Below, piece by piece: positions 38,054 to 47,025 of a stretch of 64,000 nt of DNA; the stretch's first letter is position 1; every line of letters starts with the position of its first letter. Source of the stretch: Enterococcus montenegrensis (lineage in GTDB: Bacteria > Bacillota > Bacilli > Lactobacillales > Enterococcaceae); the NCBI RefSeq assembly GCF_029983095.1, contig NZ_CP120467.1:1-64000 (forward strand). Reading direction: 5' to 3'. Made by a program: the position numbers and the translations under genes. Under the pieces are notes generated by a model. The model worked only from the letters and a program-made list of their open reading frames with translations. It was not told the origin of the DNA and searched no databases.

Positions 38054-40636
38054 ATGAAGAATTTAAAAAGACGAGCGTTTCATTTTGGTATGATGATTTG
38101 TTTGTTATTATCCGTTGTCAGCGTAAATAAATCTGATTTTGCTCAAGCAGTATCAGCAAAACAAGACCGAAAAAAGACGGAGACGTTTGCGCCGACAAAT
38201 TCTAATCAAGAATTCATTAATCAACAGGGAAGTTCTAGAGACTCTCATGTTTTGAATGGGAATAATGAAGCGGGTTCTTTGTTGCAAAGTACAAAAACAA
38301 ATGAACCAAAAATTAAAGAAGAAAATAATCAGGAGTCGATTTTGTCATATGCACCGCTTCAAGTGAAGGATGCTTTTTTGAATCGTCGGGGAATTGATCA
38401 GGGCACTGGCGTTGGTGTCGGCGCGCAGCAGGCTGCGATTCCTTTACAAGTAAAGCGATACTTGGACGAGGAAAAAGTAGAGGGGCGACGTGTTTTTAAT
38501 GCTGCGGCTCTTGGTGGAAGTAAAGAAAATGAAAGGGAAATTGAAAGTGCGCTTGCCACACCTTTTGAAGCGGCGGATACAGTTAGTGACACGCTTAATT
38601 TAACGCGATTTCGTAAACAAACCTATTTCAATCACTATCGCGCAGGTATGGCACAATCCCAGAATACGTTGGATTTTAGTCAGGGAAATAGTGGCACAAT
38701 TTTTAATGCGTATCTGTATATGGCGGAATATACAGAAGGTTTGACCTTTTTTATGCGGCCACAACGCCAAATTTCTTCAGCTGATTATTACGATTATCAA
38801 GGCGCAGATTCGACAAAGTATGAAGTGCAAGGGTTAGGCGCCTATTATCATGGTTCAAAAGAAAATCCGGAACAAAAAAATCGCGTTACTGGTATCCAAG
38901 ATGCCATGCTAGTTGCTTTTGATAACTGGTCCAATGACGGACACACGCACTTGGGATCTGATTCATCTTTAGACAATAGTGAAACGAAGGGGAAATCCCA
39001 TTTATCGGTTTATAACAGCAATAAACCCCATGTTTTTAAACCGGAATTAGCCAATGAAAACCGCAATGGTGCTGCTCAACGTTGGGCAGTTTATGCCGGA
39101 AATGGCTACTTTAATAAAAAATGGTTTAAATTCAGTTTAGCCAATATTAGAGCCCATTACGCTACGATTAGTATTCAATTGCTTACGGCGACGACAGAAG
39201 AAAATCTGGCTAGTTTTGATGTTGATTTACGCCATTATATTGATGGCTACAATGAACAGCAGCCGCCCCAATTAGTTTGGGGTTTTACTGCGACGATGGA
39301 TACTTCACTACAAAATACTAACAAGCAGTTTTTAAACAAAAACATGATTTTCTTTTCCGATTTTAAAAATCCTGATCACACCATGACCGGAATTTTGCAG
39401 CAAGATGCATTTTTAAAAACGGATTTAACTACCTCGCTGGCAAACAAATTGGTAAAAAAAGAAGATGTTTTACAACAAGAGGTCACTTTCAAGCATACCA
39501 GCGGTAATCTGCCCTTTGAAATTCATCAAAATAACCAAGGGCAGCATGGCATCGCCATCACGTATCGCAATGGTAAAGAGGCAGAAGAAGTTGTAAATGA
39601 CAAAAAAATTACCTTTGAAAAAAACGGGGTAGAAATTGCCGGCACATACCAGAATGGCCAGTTTTATCCGCAACAAAAAATTGTTGTACAACCCAAAGAA
39701 AAACTGACATTACGTTATGACACAAAAATCAAGGCGGTACCTGAAGGAACTACGATCACTAAAATTCCGAAATTAAAAGGAAGCTATCAAGTAGAAGGCA
39801 ACACGATGCAGGTACAGTTTGCGACAGAAGCGTTGCAATATACCGTGACAGAAGATACGCCACCAGTGATTGCTTGGGATGAAAAATTAAATCAGTTCAC
39901 CAAAATTCGTCAGTTTGATTTTACTAGTCCCAACTTAAAGACCCCGCTGAATTTTTATTTAAAAGATGAAGTGAAAAAAAATGAGACGCTAAAAGTCCAG
40001 TTGGCTAAAAAAGAGGGGAAAGAAGAGTCGGTCATTTGGACCAAAATGATCGCCAACAACAGCGAAATAAAACAGCAGACCTTACTTGTCACAGAGCTTG
40101 TTGAACATGTGCAATCAGATAGTGAGTATAGTCTACAAGTTATTGAATGTGATGCCAGCGGTAAAACGCTCCCCCTTGTTTCCAACAAGATTTATTTGCA
40201 AACAAAATATACACCAGAGCTACGCTTTACTTATGTCAGTGATCAGCTTCATTGGCAGGTCCCGTTAAAAGCCCAGGCTGAAATTTTGCCGCACCAAAGT
40301 AAAGAAAATTTACGCATCGAAATTTTAGATACACGCCCGCAAAATAAAAGGAGCAATTGGTATCTTACTTTGCAGCTGATGCCAGCAGAAGATTTTATTG
40401 GTCAGTACAGTTTCATTTGGAAAGACGACGATGAACAAGAACTAAATCGTCCCAATGCGCCGATTCAGATAAATGCGGCAAATTTTCAAACGGAAGACAA
40501 TTATTTGAGTCAACGGGAATATGCCAAAGAAGAAGGGCTACTGCTCAAAACCAATCCCCTTCAAATGCAAGTAAAACCAGAGCTTAATCAAATAAAAGTC
40601 CAGTGGCAGCTACATGATGTCCCGCTAGTGGAGTAG
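38054..40636 (+). CDS. Large secreted surface protein of the WxL cluster with lectin-like domain
   Basis: An 860-residue exported protein with an N-terminal signal peptide (about residues 1-35, ending near AQAVSA). A polar, Asn/Glu/Lys-rich stretch follows. An L-type lectin-like beta-sandwich lies roughly at 195-430 (GTIFNAYLYMAEYTEGLTFF, GIQDAMLVAFDNWSNDG, RWAVYAGNGYFNKKWFKFSL, QLVWGFTATMD). The C-terminal half looks like repeated Ig-like strands. It has no sortase motif or C-terminal membrane anchor of its own. It is the first gene of a five-gene cluster that also encodes an anchor protein, two WxL-like proteins and a DUF916 protein. This suggests a multi-protein complex at the cell wall, perhaps for binding host or plant glycans. 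Confidence 0.82.
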   Translation: MKNLKRRAFHFGMMICLLLSVVSVNKSDFAQAVSAKQDRKKTETFAPTNSNQEFINQQGSSRDSHVLNGNNEAGSLLQSTKTNEPKIKEENNQESILSYAPLQVKDAFLNRRGIDQGTGVGVGAQQAAIPLQVKRYLDEEKVEGRRVFNAAALGGSKENEREIESALATPFEAADTVSDTLNLTRFRKQTYFNHYRAGMAQSQNTLDFSQGNSGTIFNAYLYMAEYTEGLTFFMRPQRQISSADYYDYQGADSTKYEVQGLGAYYHGSKENPEQKNRVTGIQDAMLVAFDNWSNDGHTHLGSDSSLDNSETKGKSHLSVYNSNKPHVFKPELANENRNGAAQRWAVYAGNGYFNKKWFKFSLANIRAHYATISIQLLTATTEENLASFDVDLRHYIDGYNEQQPPQLVWGFTATMDTSLQNTNKQFLNKNMIFFSDFKNPDHTMTGILQQDAFLKTDLTTSLANKLVKKEDVLQQEVTFKHTSGNLPFEIHQNNQGQHGIAITYRNGKEAEEVVNDKKITFEKNGVEIAGTYQNGQFYPQQKIVVQPKEKLTLRYDTKIKAVPEGTTITKIPKLKGSYQVEGNTMQVQFATEALQYTVTEDTPPVIAWDEKLNQFTKIRQFDFTSPNLKTPLNFYLKDEVKKNETLKVQLAKKEGKEESVIWTKMIANNSEIKQQTLLVTELVEHVQSDSEYSLQVIECDASGKTLPLVSNKIYLQTKYTPELRFTYVSDQLHWQVPLKAQAEILPHQSKENLRIEILDTRPQNKRSNWYLTLQLMPAEDFIGQYSFIWKDDDEQELNRPNAPIQINAANFQTEDNYLSQREYAKEEGLLLKTNPLQMQVKPELNQIKVQWQLHDVPLVE

Positions 40637-40643
40637 GAGGAAA

Positions 40644-40925
40644 ATGGTGAAAAGAATTTGCTTTTTAGTGCTAGTCTGCGGCCTATTTCCAGTGCGTGCT
40701 TTAGGGGCAGAAATAACCTATGATCAAGATCAAAAAACGATACCCTTGGAATTATATCAAGAAAAACCCAACGCAAATACAAATGATTTAACTTTAAAAA
40801 AAGACAATCCGCTAATTTTTATGCCAAAAACAGGAGAAGTTTTACAAATGGGGCTATCTTTTGTGGGGACGCTACTAGTTGGCGGCACAATTTTATTTTA
40901 TCAAAGGAGGCGTAAAGATGCGTAA
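40644..40925 (+). CDS. Small sortase-anchored protein of the WxL cluster
   Basis: A 93-residue protein with a signal peptide (MVKRICFLVLVCGLFPVRALG), a short polar exposed segment, the sortase-type motif MPKTGE, a hydrophobic membrane segment (LSFVGTLLVGGTILFY) and the positive tail QRRRKDA. The first motif residue is Met rather than the usual Leu. Such mini-LPXTG proteins are standard members of WxL clusters and probably provide covalent attachment to peptidoglycan. Its SD (GGAGGAAA) lies 2 bp after the stop of the large protein. Its 3' end overlaps the next gene by 8 bp. Confidence 0.88.
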   Translation: MVKRICFLVLVCGLFPVRALGAEITYDQDQKTIPLELYQEKPNANTNDLTLKKDNPLIFMPKTGEVLQMGLSFVGTLLVGGTILFYQRRRKDA

Positions 40926-41493
40926 ATGCTGGCTTTATTTAGTTGGCTTGCTCGTGTTTGGCAGCCTCTTTATCCGGCCGCCGACAGGATTGGCCGCAAG
41001 TAATTTGATTATTGAAGTAATGGAGCAAGACTTGCAATTACAAATGGTAAAGCCGCCAGATTTTGGCCGGCATAAAATACGCAAGGAGCGCTTTACGATC
41101 ACTTCCAAGACGGATTTAGTGATTCAAATTATCGATAGTCGTTACAGCAAACAAGCAGGTTGGCAGCTGCTTTATCAATTCCAACCTTTCAAAAAAGAAG
41201 CACAATATCTAGCAAAAGACGTCTACTATCAGTTAGGGACAGGCAAATTACGAAAAAAAAATCACCAACAGTGGCAAGTTAGTTCCCAGTTTCAAAGCCA
41301 ACCCTTTAAAACAAAGCAGCAACAAGCAGGAAATACAATTGTGAAAAAGACTGGCGAAACAGATCAAGGAGCGATTTCTTATGAATATCGGGTCAAAAAA
41401 GAAGACATTCAGCTAACAATTTCTCCTGACGCTGCCGCTGGTTTATACAAGGCCACTCAAATTATTGTCTTACAAAATGTACCAACCATATAA
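40918..41493 (+). CDS. Divergent WxL-domain secreted protein
   Basis: A 191-residue exported protein with a signal peptide (CWLYLVGLLVFGSLFI through LAASN). The start at 40918 follows a perfect AAAGGAGG and overlaps the anchor gene, so translation is probably coupled. A first WxL-like motif is seen in AGWQLLYQF. The second, expected near the C-terminus, is reduced to GLYKATQIIVLQNVP without Trp. WxL domains bind peptidoglycan non-covalently. With one motif altered, cell-wall binding is plausible but not certain. Confidence 0.75.
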   Translation: MRKCWLYLVGLLVFGSLFIRPPTGLAASNLIIEVMEQDLQLQMVKPPDFGRHKIRKERFTITSKTDLVIQIIDSRYSKQAGWQLLYQFQPFKKEAQYLAKDVYYQLGTGKLRKKNHQQWQVSSQFQSQPFKTKQQQAGNTIVKKTGETDQGAISYEYRVKKEDIQLTISPDAAAGLYKATQIIVLQNVPTI

Positions 41494-41510
41494 AAAGGAG
41501 CGAAATAAAG

Positions 41511-42143
41511 ATGAAAAAATTTTTAGCAGCAGGTTTAATGACAATGGCACTATTAAGTTGTGGGAATTCGGCATTTGCCAAGGTGGAGAGCGATACAAAA
41601 GGTAGTACCGATTTGAATATTACCGTTTTAGCCAATGAAAATCCGGAATTGCAACAACTAAAATTAATCAATGTTCCCGACCGTTTTGAACAAGCAACCA
41701 CCCTTAATGCTACCGGGAATTACACAGTAAACTTTACCGATCAAAATATTAAAGATGACAGCGATAGTGCGATCAAGAAAGTTTTCAAAAATAATTACGT
41801 TGTTTTTAATGATACGCCAAGTGTTTCATGGAATCTAAAAGCTTCTTTAAACAAAGATAAAGTTGATGAAGCTGGTAAAACCAATATTGCGACTGGCAAT
41901 AAAGCGGTAACGATTACCAAATTTACAGTCGAAGGCAAAAAGATTTATGGTGCCGGTGCGGATGGCGACATTATTTTTTCTAGTCAAGATGTGACAGAAA
42001 AAGCTGGTTTCCTAATGAAAAAATTTGAAAGCGGCGCAATGGAATTCAAAGATCATGATTTCCAATTAAAACAAGGGGATAAAATTGACGTAGAAAATTT
42101 GGTACTCTTCACGCTAACGGCTTTGCCGGAAGTTGCGGAGTAA
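41511..42143 (+). CDS. WxL-domain surface protein
   Basis: A 210-residue secreted protein with a typical signal peptide (MKKFLAAGLMTMALLSCGNSAFA). It has the WxL organisation: a first motif SWNLKASL around residue 105 and a C-terminal strand NLVLFTLTALPEVAE. In that strand the expected second Trp-x-Leu reads FTL. The Asp/Asn-rich N-terminal part (STDLNITVLANENPELQQL) matches other WxL proteins. The downstream DUF916/DUF3324 protein is the usual partner. It lies 17 bp after the previous gene with an AAAGGAG SD. Confidence 0.82.
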   Translation: MKKFLAAGLMTMALLSCGNSAFAKVESDTKGSTDLNITVLANENPELQQLKLINVPDRFEQATTLNATGNYTVNFTDQNIKDDSDSAIKKVFKNNYVVFNDTPSVSWNLKASLNKDKVDEAGKTNIATGNKAVTITKFTVEGKKIYGAGADGDIIFSSQDVTEKAGFLMKKFESGAMEFKDHDFQLKQGDKIDVENLVLFTLTALPEVAE

Positions 42144-42157
42144 TTTAGGAGGCAATA

Positions 42158-43177
42158 ATGAAAAAAAGTGGCTGGATTTTGGTATGTTTAACTTTTGTTT
42201 TCTTATTTTTAGGGCCAACAGCGCAGGCGAGCGGCAATGTAGAATTTAGCATTCGTGGTATCTTACCGGAAAATCAAATTGATAAAGAGCAAACTTATTT
42301 TGATTTGTTATTAAAGCCTGGTGCAAAACAAGAAATCAAAATCGCAATAAAAAACGATGCTGCTGTAGCTCAAAAATTTGTGGTAAATATTAATCAAGCC
42401 ACCACCAATAGCAGTGGTCAAATTGATTACAGCAGTAAAAAGGCGCCATCTGCTGCAACGATATATCCAATTGAAGATGTCGTTCAAGCTCCCAAAACCG
42501 TAACCGTACCACCACAAAGTGAAATACAAGTGCCACTTTCTGTAACCATGCCAACAGAAAAATTCGCTGGTCGAATTATGGCGGGGATTCAAGTTTTAAA
42601 ATTGATTGAAGAAGATGGGGCATCTGTCACGAGTCAATTTGGCTATATTCTTGGGTTGCAGCTGCGCAATACCTTAACACAAGTGAAGCGAGAGCTGAAA
42701 ATTACCAATCCTAAAGCCGCTATTTCCTTTGGCGAGACAGCTTTTAGTGTGAACGTGGAAAATATGACTTTGGACGCGATTGGCAAGATGACCTACACCG
42801 GTAAAATTACAGAAGCGGGTAAAAAAACAGCGCTGCAAAAAATAAACTGGGAAAATCGTTCCATGGCACCTAACTCGAATTTTGATTTGGTCTTTGCAAT
42901 GAACGATCAAGAAATTAAACCAGGCGCCTATCAGCTTCACTTGCAAGTAACCGACGGCAAAGGCAATGTCTGGCAAGTAAACGAGTCTTTTACAGTGAGC
43001 AGTAAAAACGCCAAAGAAGTTAACAGTGCGATTATTCCGGTGGCAGCTAGTTCTCAGACACCGCCATGGCTGTATGGACTAGTCGGTGCGTTGGCAGCGT
43101 TGTTAGTTTTAGTAAGTGGTGTTTTACTAAAATCTCGCCGCCCGCAAGCTAAGGCCATCAAAGAATTAAACAGCTAA
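42158..43177 (+). CDS. DUF916/DUF3324 (WxL-interacting) membrane-anchored protein
   Basis: A 339-residue cell-surface protein with a signal peptide (to about residue 24). The DUF916 domain covers VEFSIRGILPENQIDKEQTYFDLLLKPGAKQEIKIAIKN to PQSEIQVPLSVTMPTEKFAGRIMAGIQVL. A DUF3324 domain lies at about 160-290 (LGLQLRNTLTQVKRELKI, KPGAYQLHLQVTDGKGNVW). It ends with one membrane helix (LYGLVGALAALLVLVSGVLL) and a basic tail. Such WxLIP proteins bind peptidoglycan and WxL proteins and are thought to hold the complex at the membrane. It is the last gene of the cluster and is followed by a terminator. Confidence 0.92.
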   Translation: MKKSGWILVCLTFVFLFLGPTAQASGNVEFSIRGILPENQIDKEQTYFDLLLKPGAKQEIKIAIKNDAAVAQKFVVNINQATTNSSGQIDYSSKKAPSAATIYPIEDVVQAPKTVTVPPQSEIQVPLSVTMPTEKFAGRIMAGIQVLKLIEEDGASVTSQFGYILGLQLRNTLTQVKRELKITNPKAAISFGETAFSVNVENMTLDAIGKMTYTGKITEAGKKTALQKINWENRSMAPNSNFDLVFAMNDQEIKPGAYQLHLQVTDGKGNVWQVNESFTVSSKNAKEVNSAIIPVAASSQTPPWLYGLVGALAALLVLVSGVLLKSRRPQAKAIKELNS

Positions 43178-43189
43178 AAATATCTTTTA

Positions 43190-43233
43190 AAGTGGTAGCC
43201 GTGTTGACAAGTCAGCACCGCTACCATTTTTTA
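43190..43233 (+). terminator. Terminator of the WxL cluster
   Basis: AAGTGGTAGC and GCTACCATTT pair, with an inner GTGTTGAC/GTCAGCAC pairing, followed by TTTT. Confidence 0.85.
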
Positions 43234-43246
43234 GAAAAAAAAGACC

Positions 43247-43319
43247 GGCAAAATGAAAGGCGGTAGCAAAAAAAGTTAGCTTTGTCGTCTAACTTTTTGC
43301 TACTTTCACCATTTCTGCC
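43247..43319 (-). terminator. Probable terminator of the amidohydrolase gene
   Basis: The arms GTAGCAAAAAAAGTTAG and CTAACTTTTTGCTAC lie between converging genes. Additional weaker outer pairing extends the stem. The T-run on the minus strand is inside the stem, so I am less sure than for the neighbouring terminator. Confidence 0.6.
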
Positions 43320-43330
43320 AAGTCTTTTTA

Positions 43331-44524
43331 CTATTTTACTTGTTTTCCGTTGAAGTAACTGGCCGAAACCGGAATTTTACGGGCGACAAATTCTGCCGTA
43401 GAGTCAGCGTTTACTAAAGTGAAATTAGCTGCCATCCCCACTTTAAGCCAGCCGTCTAAAGCCAGCGCTTTTTGGCCGGTTACAAGTTCCAAACTTTCGG
43501 TTAATTCTTCTTGTGATAGTTGGTCAAAAATTTCAGCATAGCGATTTAATTTATCCATCACATCACCATTGCCAAAAGGTGACCAGCAATCATAGATGTT
43601 ATCGCAGCCAATAAAGGTTTTGACACCGGCAGCTTTTAGTTTGGTTAATGGTGGAATAACAAAATTTAAAGGAATGCTGGAAATAATCGTAATCCCATTT
43701 TCTGCTAAGGCACTAAAAAGTTCATCTTGTTCTGTACCAGCTAAGTCTCTTAAACCATAAGCGTGACTAATCGTTACTTTATTTTGCCAGTTTGCTTCTT
43801 TGGTCAGCTCCAACAATTTAGAAAAGAATGCCCGCGCATTATCACCGCGTTCGTGAATGTGTAAATCCATGGGCACATTAAATTGAGTGGCTAATTCAAA
43901 AGTTTGATTTAAAGAAAGAGCTAAGTTTTGGTCAAGGGAGACCGGATCGACCCCGCCAACTAAAGTAGCACCATTGCGCAGCGCTGTTTTCATCTCATCA
44001 TAGGCATCAGATAAAAGCAGACCATGCTGCGGAAAAGCAACCAATTCATAATCCAATTTATCAGTATACGCACTTAAAACTTTTTGCGCAGATTCCAAGT
44101 AGCGTTGGCCAACCTTGGGATGAATGTCGATGTGGGAGCGAAAATGAGTTACACCATGAGCCAGCTCTAATTCAATTAAGTTTTTCATGCGCTCTTCAAA
44201 AGATAAAGGCGCACTTTCTAAATATTCAAATTCTTTGGTAAAACGCTGCACCAAGCTATCAGCTGGTTCAACGGGATACCAAGGAATCCCTAATTTACTT
44301 TTATCAAAATGCACATGCATTTCGCGTAACTGCGGTAGGACTAAAGCATTTTTACCATCAATTATGGCGCTTTTAGGATCAAAAGATTCCTCTGAATCAC
44401 TAACAGCAGTAATCACACCATCTTCAAAAGTAATCGCTACTTTTTTGGTCTTGGTTCCATAAGTGAAACCAGCGTTTTTTAGATAATCTGTTTCAATTCT
44501 GACGTTCTGAAGTACAGTTTTCAT
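43331..44524 (-). CDS. Amidohydrolase-superfamily protein, cytosine-deaminase-like
   Basis: A 397-residue metal-dependent hydrolase with a composite N/C-terminal beta-sandwich and a TIM barrel. Metal and active-site residues appear in LREMHVHFDKSKLG (HxH, close to residue 70), DLHIHERGD (His about 220), TISHAYGLRDL (His about 250) and FIGCDNIYDCWSPFGNGD (Asp about 305). The pattern fits the CodA-type branch. The real substrate cannot be read from sequence. It is a single gene on the minus strand, convergent with the WxL cluster. A parS-like site lies upstream of its start. Confidence 0.88.
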   Translation of the reverse strand: MKTVLQNVRIETDYLKNAGFTYGTKTKKVAITFEDGVITAVSDSEESFDPKSAIIDGKNALVLPQLREMHVHFDKSKLGIPWYPVEPADSLVQRFTKEFEYLESAPLSFEERMKNLIELELAHGVTHFRSHIDIHPKVGQRYLESAQKVLSAYTDKLDYELVAFPQHGLLLSDAYDEMKTALRNGATLVGGVDPVSLDQNLALSLNQTFELATQFNVPMDLHIHERGDNARAFFSKLLELTKEANWQNKVTISHAYGLRDLAGTEQDELFSALAENGITIISSIPLNFVIPPLTKLKAAGVKTFIGCDNIYDCWSPFGNGDVMDKLNRYAEIFDQLSQEELTESLELVTGQKALALDGWLKVGMAANFTLVNADSTAEFVARKIPVSASYFNGKQVK

Positions 44525-44630
44525 AATACACCTCGCTTATTTTTCATAAGGGTACTCCAAAGACAAATAAAAAGCGAATTTTTGCTTTCAGGTGTTTTTT
44601 TACGCCGCAAAAAAGAGGTAAGCAAGCAAA

Positions 44631-44646
44631 TGTTTCACATGAAACT
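44631..44646. promoter_or_regulatory. Degenerate parS-like site
   Basis: TGTTTCACATGAAACT differs from the parS consensus at two positions. It shares the CACATG core of the near-match at 1603. It lies in the 204-bp gap between two minus-strand genes, about 26 kb to the right of the origin. Confidence 0.5.
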
Positions 44647-44728
44647 TTTTTGTCACATTTTTTGTTACAATAAAAAGTTGATTTTACAGCAGTAGACATG
44701 AAAAAAAGCTTAAGGCGTAACAGTCAGG

Positions 44729-45643
44729 TTATGGCTTATTTTCATCTTCAGCGGCTGCTTGCAGCTTTTGCCTTAAAGTGGTCATTTTTTCGTTGGCTTC
44801 TTCAAATAAGGCGGGAATTTGCTTAAGTAATTGGCTAGTGACACCCAGTGCATCTTGCGTTGCATGAGGCGTTAAGACAGTGGTGCTGGCGGCAAAATTT
44901 TTGGACAGCTCACGAACGATCGCCTGTGTTTTAGCCAAGACTTCTGGCGGCAAAGCGCTGGCGGAATAAGAGGCAAACAGTGTGCTGGTAGCCGTAATCG
45001 TAGCGCTGTATTGTAGCACCCACGTGAATAAATACTGTAAATCAACTTCTGAAATCGTGTTATTGTAAATGGCAGTCAAAGTCGTTAAAATTGGTGCGGT
45101 AACAGAAGCTGGCACAAGTTTAGTTAAAGAAAGATTTTTAACTGCTAGTTGCGGGTTTTGCGCTAAATCAAAACGGTAGCATAAATAGAGCAATTCTTGG
45201 ATGCTGCTGGCAACAAAAGCCCCAGTTTTTTTATCCGTTTGATAAATTTTGGTTTCAGCGAATGTTTTTAATAAGTCGGTGCCACATTTTAAAGCAGAAG
45301 GTGCGACATAAAGGCGAAAATAGGAGCTCTCACTGGTAAGAATACCGTCTAAAATTGATTTTTGTATTTTGGTACTAGTAAACTCGGCGTTAAAATCCGC
45401 TTCTTTTAGCTGATTTAATTTTTTTACGGCGTCTTTTTTTACCCGTGCCGTTAAGACGGCTTGTTTATTTTCCGCTTGAAAACCAACCTGGGCAAAATAA
45501 TGCAGGGAAAAAAAGTTATTTTGGTAGAGGCATTCATTTAAATCAGCTAACAAAATCTCGTTGCCTGCATTTTGAATAAGCCAAGAGGTTAGCGTTTGTT
45601 TTAATAATTCTGCTTGCGTGGGTTCTTTTTTAAAAAAAGCCAT
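44729..45643 (-). CDS. Hypothetical cytoplasmic protein
   Basis: A 304-residue protein I cannot assign to a family. It has no signal peptide or membrane segment and is mostly helical by composition. It begins MAFFKKEPTQAELLKQTLTSWL with an AGGAGG SD just upstream, and ends in an Ala/Glu-rich helix that may form a coiled coil (EEANEKMTTLRQKLQAAAEDENKP). The middle is rich in Thr/Ser/Ala (YSATITATSTLFASYSASAL). A hairpin with a T-run at about 44700-44735 overlaps its stop codon. The NfeD-like gene starts divergently 160 bp away. Confidence 0.7.
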   Translation of the reverse strand: MAFFKKEPTQAELLKQTLTSWLIQNAGNEILLADLNECLYQNNFFSLHYFAQVGFQAENKQAVLTARVKKDAVKKLNQLKEADFNAEFTSTKIQKSILDGILTSESSYFRLYVAPSALKCGTDLLKTFAETKIYQTDKKTGAFVASSIQELLYLCYRFDLAQNPQLAVKNLSLTKLVPASVTAPILTTLTAIYNNTISEVDLQYLFTWVLQYSATITATSTLFASYSASALPPEVLAKTQAIVRELSKNFAASTTVLTPHATQDALGVTSQLLKQIPALFEEANEKMTTLRQKLQAAAEDENKP

Positions 45644-45802
45644 GGGCTTACCTCCTTGTCTGATTTTTTATGATGCTTCTATTTTAGTCGAAAAAGCTGT
45701 TAATTAACAAATGATTCACTAAGAGCATTTTGCAAGTGGTATAATGATTGCAATCACGTTGGGGTTTTAGGTTTGGCTGGTAACAGGAGGTGGGCAAATT
45801 CG

Positions 45803-46033
45803 TTGGCAGATTATCAAATGGAAAAAACGTTAGGCAAATGCTTTCGGACAACGAAAGAAAGTTTTACTGGTAGTGTCAGGATTTTTGGCAGCTGGTATGA
45901 TTATAGAGTGGTTGCAGGTTTGCCGGCAGTTGGGGATATGTTAGAAGTTATCGACTACACTCCTAATGCACTATTGGTAAAAGTGAACAATACATTATAC
46001 GAAAGTGATGTGAATTACATTGGCAATTTTTAG
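45803..46033 (+). CDS. Short NfeD-like protein (soluble OB-fold type)
   Basis: A 76-residue protein resembling the C-terminal OB domain of NfeD: TGSVRIFGSWYDYRVVAGLPAVGDMLEVIDYTPNALLVKV. It lacks the membrane and protease parts. The frame is open from 45773, but AGGAGGTG at 45784-45791 favours the TTG at 45803. It overlaps the start of the SPFH gene by 14 bp. NfeD and stomatin/SPFH proteins form conserved operon pairs, which supports the assignment. Confidence 0.7.
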   Translation: MADYQMEKTLGKCFRTTKESFTGSVRIFGSWYDYRVVAGLPAVGDMLEVIDYTPNALLVKVNNTLYESDVNYIGNF

Positions 46034-46970
46034 TATCTTTTTTGTTATCTTATTGATTGGTTTAATTATTTTAATTTTGTCGCAAATGATTATTATCGTC
46101 GAGCAAGGGGAAGTCAAAGTCGTTGAAAGCTTTGGGAAGTATGTGAAATCGCTTGATCCGGGTTTACATTTTTTGATCCCCGTTTTGTACAACGTCAAGC
46201 AGCGGGTTTCTTTAAAACAAATTCCGATTCAAATTGATCCGCAAAGCGTAATCACAAAAGACAATGTTATCGTTGAAATTGATGAAGCGATTAAATATCA
46301 CGTAACCGACGTCCGTGCTTTTGTGTACGATAACCAAAATTCTGTAGTTTCCATGATCCAAGATTGTCAGTCTAATTTACGGGGCATCATTGGGAAAATG
46401 GATTTAAACGAAGTCTTAAATGGGACCGAAGAAATCAATGTAGCGCTATTTGAAAGTGTCAAAGATATTACGGCGGGCTACGGCTTGTCCATTGACCGCA
46501 TTAATATTGGGGAAATTTCAGTTTCCGATGAAATCGTGAATTCCATGAACAAGCTCATCACAGCTAGCCGCGACAAAGAATCCTTGATCACAATTTCAGA
46601 AGGTAAAAAACAATCTGTCATTTTGGACTCTGAAGCCAAAGCCTCTGAGATGGAAATTGATGCCGCCGCGCGGGCCAAGCAAACCAAAATTGATGCCACT
46701 GCCAGAGCGGAGCGCATTAAAATCGATGCCGCTGCTGAAGCCGAGCGCATTCGCGTCGTAACAGAAGCTGAAAAACAACGTATTAAAGAGATCAACCAAG
46801 CCATCCAAGAGAGTGAATTGGATGAAAAAATGTTATCTTATTTAGGCATTGAAGCCTTTAAACACGTGGTGGAAAATAATCACAATACGGTTATCCTACC
46901 AAGTAACTTAACGGAAATCGGCAATATTCCAGCCATTAAACAAGTTTGGGACGCAACCGATAAAAAATAA
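46020..46970 (+). CDS. SPFH/stomatin-like membrane protein
   Basis: A 316-residue member of the stomatin/prohibitin/flotillin superfamily. One N-terminal membrane helix (AIFSIFFVILLIGLIILILSQ) is followed by the SPFH domain (VEQGEVKVVESFGKYVKSLDPGLHFLIP, KQIPIQIDPQSVITKDNVIVEIDEAIKYHV). A long heptad-type helix with alternating Glu/Arg/Ala (about residues 200-265) follows. Such proteins scaffold membrane microdomains. The start is a TTG overlapping the NfeD-like gene with only a weak SD, so coupled translation is likely. It ends at a strong bidirectional terminator. Confidence 0.92.
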   Translation: MAIFSIFFVILLIGLIILILSQMIIIVEQGEVKVVESFGKYVKSLDPGLHFLIPVLYNVKQRVSLKQIPIQIDPQSVITKDNVIVEIDEAIKYHVTDVRAFVYDNQNSVVSMIQDCQSNLRGIIGKMDLNEVLNGTEEINVALFESVKDITAGYGLSIDRINIGEISVSDEIVNSMNKLITASRDKESLITISEGKKQSVILDSEAKASEMEIDAAARAKQTKIDATARAERIKIDAAAEAERIRVVTEAEKQRIKEINQAIQESELDEKMLSYLGIEAFKHVVENNHNTVILPSNLTEIGNIPAIKQVWDATDKK

Positions 46971-46973
46971 AGC

Positions 46974-47012
46974 AAAAAAGTGATGATACGTCTGGGTATC
47001 ATCACTTTTTTT
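46974..47012. terminator. Bidirectional terminator between SPFH and LCP-like genes
   Basis: AAAAAAGTGATGATAC and GTATCATCACTTTTTT form a perfect stem with a 6-nt loop. The A/T tracts allow function in both directions. Confidence 0.93.
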
Positions 47013-47025
47013 GTTTCACGCTTAT

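Noticed and set aside
40086..40268. Alternative plus-strand frame inside the large surface protein
   Set aside because: Out-of-frame shadow with no SD and atypical composition.
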